A stretch of DNA of 64,000 nucleotides from Cupriavidus lacunae (lineage in GTDB: Bacteria; Pseudomonadota; Gammaproteobacteria; Burkholderiales; Burkholderiaceae), in contig NZ_QKWJ01000019.1 in assembly GCF_003353055.1 (NCBI RefSeq), forward strand, positions 59,317 to 123,316, in the 5' to 3' direction. Numbering within the stretch: position 1 is the first letter of the stretch; every line of letters begins with the position of its first letter. Below are positions 59,801-64,000 of the stretch, piece after piece. Position numbers and translations under genes: made by a program. The notes beneath the pieces are model-generated. The model searched no databases and was not told where the DNA came from. It worked only from the letters and a program-made list of their open reading frames with translations.

Positions 59801-60544
59801 ATGCGCGCCGCCCGCGGCATAGCCGACGCCGCCCGCCGCTTGGGCGCAGGGCTGCTGCTGGCCCTGGCGGCCATGGCAGCCCACGCCGGCGCGCAAAAGG
59901 AAGAAGACCTGGCCGATTCCGTGCGCGGCGCGCTGGCCGCCGCCATTGCCGATGACCGGCCCGCGCGGCCGGTGTTTGCGTCCGGCGGCGAGCGCCTGGC
60001 CTACCTGAAATGGCTGGGCGAGATGTCCACCCGCCTGGCCTCGCGCATCCCCGAGCCGCAGATGCGCGTGGAACTGATCGAGGTGGCCTACTACGAGGCC
60101 AAGCGCGCCGGGCTGGAGCCCGCGCTGGTGCTGGGCCTGGTCCAGGTCGAGAGCAACTTCCGCAAGTACGCGATCAGCTCGGCCGGTGCGCGCGGCCTGA
60201 TGCAGGTGATGCCGTTCTGGGTGCGCACCATCGGCGACAGCGACGCGCGCAAGCTCTTCCACCTGCAGAGCAACCTGCGCTACGGCTGCACCATCCTGCG
60301 CTACTACCTCGACCGCGAGCAGGGCGACCTGTACCTGGCCCTGGGCCGCTACAACGGCAGCCGCGGCCGCCCCGAGTACCCCAACGCCGTGCTGGCGGCG
60401 TGGAAGCGCTGGCAGTATTCCGAAGCCACCGTCACCGTGGCCGGCGAACCCGAGATCGCGCCGCCGCGCCCGCGCGCGCCGGTGGCGGAGCCGCCTGCCC
60501 GCAACCCGTTCTCGCCGCAACGCGTCGCAGCCAATCCGTCATGA
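59801..60544 (+). CDS. Lytic transglycosylase (SLT domain)
   Basis: A 247-residue protein with a signal peptide (LGAGLLLALAAMAAHAGA) and an SLT/GEWL domain: ALVLGLVQVESNFRKYAISS with the catalytic Glu near 116, AGARGLMQVMPFWVRTIGDS and LALGRYNGSRGRPEYPNAVL. It cleaves peptidoglycan in the periplasm. The C-terminal 35 residues are Pro/Ala-rich. It follows proS by 5 bp and overlaps the next gene as ATGA (60541-60544). Confidence 0.92.
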   Translation: MRAARGIADAARRLGAGLLLALAAMAAHAGAQKEEDLADSVRGALAAAIADDRPARPVFASGGERLAYLKWLGEMSTRLASRIPEPQMRVELIEVAYYEAKRAGLEPALVLGLVQVESNFRKYAISSAGARGLMQVMPFWVRTIGDSDARKLFHLQSNLRYGCTILRYYLDREQGDLYLALGRYNGSRGRPEYPNAVLAAWKRWQYSEATVTVAGEPEIAPPRPRAPVAEPPARNPFSPQRVAANPS

Positions 60545-61449
60545 TCCGCGAAGCATCCGTTGCCGGCAGCAGGGCCGGCTACACCGAATCCTCGCCCGAA
60601 CTCGAACAATGGCTGGCCCGGCATATCGCGCAGGGCTTTGCTGCCGATGCGCTGGTGCTGTCGATGCTGCGCTCGGGCTATGACGATGCCTTCGCGCGCC
60701 AGGCCGTGGCCGCGGCGTTTGCACCTGGCGCCGATGACCCCACGCCGGCTCAGCCGGCCCGGCCCGCACGGGCCCGCTCCGCCTCCGCAGCAGCAGCCGA
60801 CGCGCCCGCGGTCTACGCGGCCGATGGCGGCGACCGGCAGGTCCCGATCCTGTTCCGGCTGGCGTCGCCGCAGGTCCGGCTGTTCCAGCAATTGCTGACC
60901 GATGACGAGTGCGATGCCCTGGTGGCGCTGTCGCGCGGCCGGCTGGCGCGCTCGCCGGTGGTCAACCCCGACACCGGCGACGAGAACCTGATCGACGCCC
61001 GCACCAGCATGGGCGCGATGTTCCAGGTGGCCGAGCATGCCCTGATCGGGCGCATCGAGGCCCGCATCGCCGCGGTCACCGGCGTGCCGGCCGAGCACGG
61101 CGAAGGGCTGCAGATCCTCAACTACAAGCCCGGCGGCGAGTACCAGCCGCACTTCGACTACTTCAACCCTCAGCGCCCCGGCGAGGCGCGGCAGCTGTCC
61201 GTCGGCGGGCAGCGCATCGCCACCCTGGTGATCTACCTGAACACGCCGGAGGCGGGCGGCGCCACCGCGTTCCCGCGCGTGGGGCTTGAGGTGGCGCCGG
61301 TCAAGGGCAACGCGGTGTACTTCAGCTACCTGCTGCCCGACGGCACGCTGGACGACCGTACCCTGCACGCGGGCCTGCCGGTGGCCTCCGGCGAGAAGTG
61401 GATCGCTACCAAATGGCTGCGCGAACGCCCGTACCGGAGCGAGCGCTGA
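60541..61449 (+). CDS. 2OG-Fe(II) oxygenase, prolyl-4-hydroxylase-like
   Basis: A 302-residue protein. The C-terminal 190 residues form a 2-oxoglutarate/iron oxygenase: the first iron-ligand pair is in GGEYQPHFDYFNPQRPGEAR near 203 (HxD), the distal His in TLHAGLPVASGEKW near 274, and the 2OG-binding Lys in KWIATKW near 286. NYKPGG and AGGATAFPRVGLEV are typical. The N-terminal 100 residues (SPELEQWLARHIAQGFAADA) are a helical region plus Ala-rich linker. Substrate unknown. Coupled to the transglycosylase gene by ATGA. Confidence 0.9.
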   Translation: MIREASVAGSRAGYTESSPELEQWLARHIAQGFAADALVLSMLRSGYDDAFARQAVAAAFAPGADDPTPAQPARPARARSASAAAADAPAVYAADGGDRQVPILFRLASPQVRLFQQLLTDDECDALVALSRGRLARSPVVNPDTGDENLIDARTSMGAMFQVAEHALIGRIEARIAAVTGVPAEHGEGLQILNYKPGGEYQPHFDYFNPQRPGEARQLSVGGQRIATLVIYLNTPEAGGATAFPRVGLEVAPVKGNAVYFSYLLPDGTLDDRTLHAGLPVASGEKWIATKWLRERPYRSER

Positions 61450-62276
61450 GCCGCCCCACGGCCGCGCCTGCCGCCGCCCGCTGGTGGGCCGATCCCGCGC
61501 TGCCGTTTGCCGAAAGCCGGCGCGCCAGCCACAGCAGCGCCAGCTACCTGCCGCATGCCCATCCCACCCTGTCGGTCGGCGCCGTCGACAGCGGCACCAG
61601 CCGCTTTGCCTGCGGCGACGATGCGGCGCTGATCGGGCCCGGCGCGGTGGTGGTGATCCCGGCGGGCCAGGTGCATGCCTGCAATCCGGTGCCGGACGGG
61701 CGCTGGAGCTACCAGATGCTGCATTTCGATCCAGCGTGGGTCGCCACCGTGCTGGATGAGGACGGCGCGGCACGGACCGGGCTGCCCGCGTGCGTGACGG
61801 AGTCGCTGCCGGTCTATCGGCTGGTCTGCGGGCTGAACCGCACGCTGTTCTCGGCCGCGGACGGCGTCGAGAAAGAGGCCGCGCTGGTTGCCTTCATCGG
61901 CGACCTGCATGCTGCCATGAATACCGGCGCAGCCACGCGGACAATGCCGGCGCCCGCTGCCGTATCCGCACGGGTGGCGCAGCTGCGCGAGCTGCTGCGC
62001 GCGCGCCACGCCGAACGGCTGCCGCTGGCCGAACTGGCGCGCGCCTGCGGCCTGAGCCGCTACCACCTGATCCGTGCCTTCCGCGCCGAGACCGGCATGA
62101 CGCCGCACGCCTACCAGCTCGACCTTCGCATCCAGCACGGCCGCCGCCTGCTGCGGCAGGGTGCGGCGCTGGCGGAGGTGGCGCTGGCATTGGGCTTTGC
62201 CGACCAGAGCCACTTCCAGCGCGCCTTCAAGCAGCGCGTGGCCATGACGCCGCGCGGCTACCAGCGCGCTGCCTGA
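61413..62276 (+). CDS. AraC-family transcriptional regulator
   Basis: A 287-residue regulator. The N-terminal cupin-like sensor domain (SYLPHAHPTLSVGAVDSGTS, GPGAVVVIPAGQVHACNPVP) precedes a C-terminal double HTH: LPLAELARACGLSRYHLIRA, FRAETGMTPHAYQLDLRIQH and VALALGFADQSHFQRAFKQR. The start is uncertain (ATG 61413 or GTG 61398) and overlaps the oxygenase gene. It is followed by a LysE-type exporter gene 83 bp downstream, which it likely controls. Confidence 0.92.
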   Translation: MAARTPVPERALSRPTAAPAAARWWADPALPFAESRRASHSSASYLPHAHPTLSVGAVDSGTSRFACGDDAALIGPGAVVVIPAGQVHACNPVPDGRWSYQMLHFDPAWVATVLDEDGAARTGLPACVTESLPVYRLVCGLNRTLFSAADGVEKEAALVAFIGDLHAAMNTGAATRTMPAPAAVSARVAQLRELLRARHAERLPLAELARACGLSRYHLIRAFRAETGMTPHAYQLDLRIQHGRRLLRQGAALAEVALALGFADQSHFQRAFKQRVAMTPRGYQRAA

Positions 62277-62359
62277 CCCGGCCTGCCGCCACCGCAACTT
62301 TCTACAAGACCGCTCACATCCCGGCGCACGACACTGCGGGCTCTTCACGGAGGGTCGGC

Positions 62360-63025
62360 ATGGACATGGTGGCTTTTGAACTCGGCGCGCGGGCGCTGCC
62401 CTGGCAGCAGTTCGTCATGGTGGCCGGCGCGCATGCGCTGGCGCTGCTCAGCCCGGGGCCGGATTTTTTCCTGGTGGTGCGCAGCGCGCTGGTGCACGGG
62501 CCGCGGCGCGCCAGCGGCGTATGCCTGGGCATCGCGCTCGGCAATGGCGTCTTTATCGGCCTGGCGCTGGCCGGGTTTGCCGCGATGCGCGACTATCCGC
62601 TGCTGTTCGCGGCATTGCAGTGGGCGGGCTGCGCTTACCTGGTGTGGCTGGGCTGGCGGCTGCTGCGCGCCAGCGGCGCGTTGACCATTCCCGCGGCCGA
62701 CGCCGCCGCACGCGCCGCGCCCGCGCCGTGGCTCACCCAGCTGGCCAGCGGCTTCCTTTCCGCCGTCCTGAATCCCAAGAACGGGCTGTTCTATGCCAGC
62801 CTGTTCTCGGTGCTGGCCGCCAGCCGCACGCCTGCCGCGGTGCAACTTGCCTACGGCGCATGGATGTTTGCCGTGGTACTGGGCTGGGACCTGCTGGTGG
62901 CGTATGGCATCGGGCATCCGGCGGTGGCGGCGCGCTTCGGGCGCTCGGTGCGGTGGGTGGAGCGCATAACCGGCGCGGTGCTGTGGCTGCTCGCGTTTGC
63001 CGTCGCTTGGCACGCGCTGCGCTGA
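62360..63025 (+). CDS. LysE/RhtB-family exporter
   Basis: A 221-residue membrane protein with about six hydrophobic spans. ALALLSPGPDFFLVVRSALV near 29-48 is the LysE/RhtB signature, GVCLGIALGNGVFIGLALAG the second span, and FLSAVLNPKNGLFYASLFSV the fourth. It probably exports an amino acid or derivative. GGAGGG precedes ATG 62360. Paired with the upstream AraC-type regulator. Confidence 0.92.
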   Translation: MDMVAFELGARALPWQQFVMVAGAHALALLSPGPDFFLVVRSALVHGPRRASGVCLGIALGNGVFIGLALAGFAAMRDYPLLFAALQWAGCAYLVWLGWRLLRASGALTIPAADAAARAAPAPWLTQLASGFLSAVLNPKNGLFYASLFSVLAASRTPAAVQLAYGAWMFAVVLGWDLLVAYGIGHPAVAARFGRSVRWVERITGAVLWLLAFAVAWHALR

Positions 63026-63143
63026 ACCAGCCAGCAGGCCTGGCCCGTATCGGCATAAATCGAAAAAATTGTACCGGTACTGTACTGCAAACTGACCGTA
63101 GACTGATTTCCCTGAAAGCATCTGAACGCCCCTGGAGTCAGTC

Positions 63144-63767
63144 ATGGAAGTGTCCCAATTCGCCGCCGGAACCGGTGTCTTTGCCGCGTTTGCCGGCTTT
63201 GCGCTGGTGTCGTCGATCACCCCCGGTCCCAACAACACGATGCTGCTCGCTTCGGGCGTGAACTTCGGCTTCGTGCGCACGTTGCCGCACCTGCTCGGCG
63301 TCAGCATCGGCTTTGCGTTGATGGTGGGGCTGGTCGGGCTGGGGCTGGGATCGCTGTTCCACGCCTTCCCGTGGACCTGGCAGATGCTGCGCGTGGTGGC
63401 GACGGTCTACCTGGTGTGGCTGGCATGGAAGCTGGCCACCGCCGGCGGCGTGCAGGACCAGCAGGTGAAGCGGCCGATGGGCTTCTGGGCCGCGGCGGCG
63501 TTCCAGTGGGTCAATCCCAAGGCGTGGGTGATGGCGGTGGGCGCATGCAGCACCTACGTGCTGCACGGCAACCTGTGGCTCAACGTACTGCTGCTGGCGG
63601 GGATCTTCGGGGTGGTCAACCTGCCGAGCGTGGCGATGTGGGCGTTGTGCGGCTCGGCGCTGCGGCGCTGGCTGGCGCGCCCGAAGGTGCTGCGCGCCTT
63701 CAATATCGGCATGGCCGTGCTGCTGCTGGCCTCGCTGTGGCCGATTTTGGCGCCGCACCAGGCGTAG
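63144..63767 (+). CDS. LysE-family exporter
   Basis: A 207-residue membrane protein: FALVSSITPGPNNTMLLASG is the LysE signature, LLGVSIGFALMVGLVGLGLG and FQWVNPKAWVMAVGACSTYV are conserved spans. Second LysE-type gene in tandem but clearly divergent from the first, so not a recent duplicate. GGAGTCAGTC precedes ATG 63144. Confidence 0.92.
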   Translation: MEVSQFAAGTGVFAAFAGFALVSSITPGPNNTMLLASGVNFGFVRTLPHLLGVSIGFALMVGLVGLGLGSLFHAFPWTWQMLRVVATVYLVWLAWKLATAGGVQDQQVKRPMGFWAAAAFQWVNPKAWVMAVGACSTYVLHGNLWLNVLLLAGIFGVVNLPSVAMWALCGSALRRWLARPKVLRAFNIGMAVLLLASLWPILAPHQA

Positions 63768-63781
63768 CCAATGGGGTTGCT

Positions 63782-63890
63782 CCCCTCTCCCGCCTGCGGG
63801 AGAGGGGCGGGGGAGAGGGCCGGACTCTCCACGAAGTGAGGGCCGTCGCTCTTGCAAGCGCCGGCCCTCTCCCCCAACCCCTCTCCCATA
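63782..63890. repeat. REP-like folded-back intergenic element
   Basis: CCCCTCTCCCG/CGGGAGAGGGG forms a hairpin (63782-63807), and GGGGGAGAGGGCCGG (63809-63823) pairs exactly with CCGGCCCTCTCCCCC (63861-63875); a further CCCTCTCCC follows. This is the usual look of dispersed extragenic palindromes in GC-rich proteobacteria. It may also stop transcription from the LysE gene. Confidence 0.7.
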
Positions 63891-64000
63891 AATGCTTGCC
63901 TTTACCCACATCTCGATAGGAAAGGTTGTAAACCGGATTGGACGGTGTTAACTTCGGGTGAAGTTGACAATCAGTGGTGGCAATTTTGCCTGATACGGAA
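63891..64000. other. Promoter-like region of a gene beyond the window
   Basis: AT content rises, and TTGACA at 63965-63970 could be a -35 box. No -10 at perfect spacing is evident. The gene it would serve lies outside the window. Confidence 0.35.

Overview
The window looks like a betaproteobacterial (Burkholderiaceae) chromosome, most like Cupriavidus or Ralstonia. The outer parts are GC-rich and carry the gene order ispB / rplU-rpmA-obgE-proB / CNP1-rppH / proS, with pilB on the other side of a tRNA-Pro. Genus is inferred from gene order and protein character, not from a search.

Layout. Positions 1-1135 are chromosome: the start of pilB, reading leftward, and a small HTH gene. Positions 1136-51797 are an integrated genomic island of about 50.6 kb. 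It is bounded by a perfect 49-bp direct repeat that is the 3' part of a tRNA-Pro(CGG) gene. The intact tRNA and a tyrosine integrase lie at the right end, and a tRNA fragment lies at the left end. From 51828 to the end is core chromosome: ispB, ribosomal L21/L27, ObgE, ProB, a CNP1-like lipoprotein, RppH, ProS, a lytic transglycosylase, a prolyl-4-hydroxylase-like oxygenase, an AraC regulator and two LysE exporters.

The island is a defence-rich element. From left to right: (a) a six-gene restriction-like operon of SNF2 helicase, EcoRII-N/B3 DNA-binding protein, MORC-type GHKL ATPase, HNH nuclease, C5 cytosine methyltransferase and Vsr, with five CCWGG sites packed in front of the methylase gene; (b) a McrB-like/McrC-like pair plus a third PD-(D/E)XK-type protein; (c) small unknown genes and a striking array of ten GTTTC-N6-GAAAC palindromes in two alternating spacer types; (d) a cluster of small unknown genes, one of them frameshifted; (e) a three-gene operon of a C2H2-finger protein, a coiled-coil protein and an Hsp70 with a cysteine tail; (f) an EcsC-like protein, an HNH-like protein, and an ATPase behind a heavily structured leader; (g) an unknown/membrane protein pair; (h) GajA-GajB (Gabija) followed by a large RecD-like helicase-nuclease; (i) a roughly 1.1-kb noncoding, hairpin-rich stretch ending in a strong terminator, the best candidate here for an undescribed large RNA; (j) an HTH-RepA-RepC replication module of IncQ type with iteron-like repeats; (k) unknown genes, a KfrA-N-like mini-protein and the integrase.

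No conjugation genes, transposases or CRISPR array were found. The island therefore looks like an integrating element that may replicate after excision and carries several defence modules. The items most worth following up are the palindrome array (16982-17889), the large structured noncoding region (42811-43908) and the Hsp70 operon (23255-27850).
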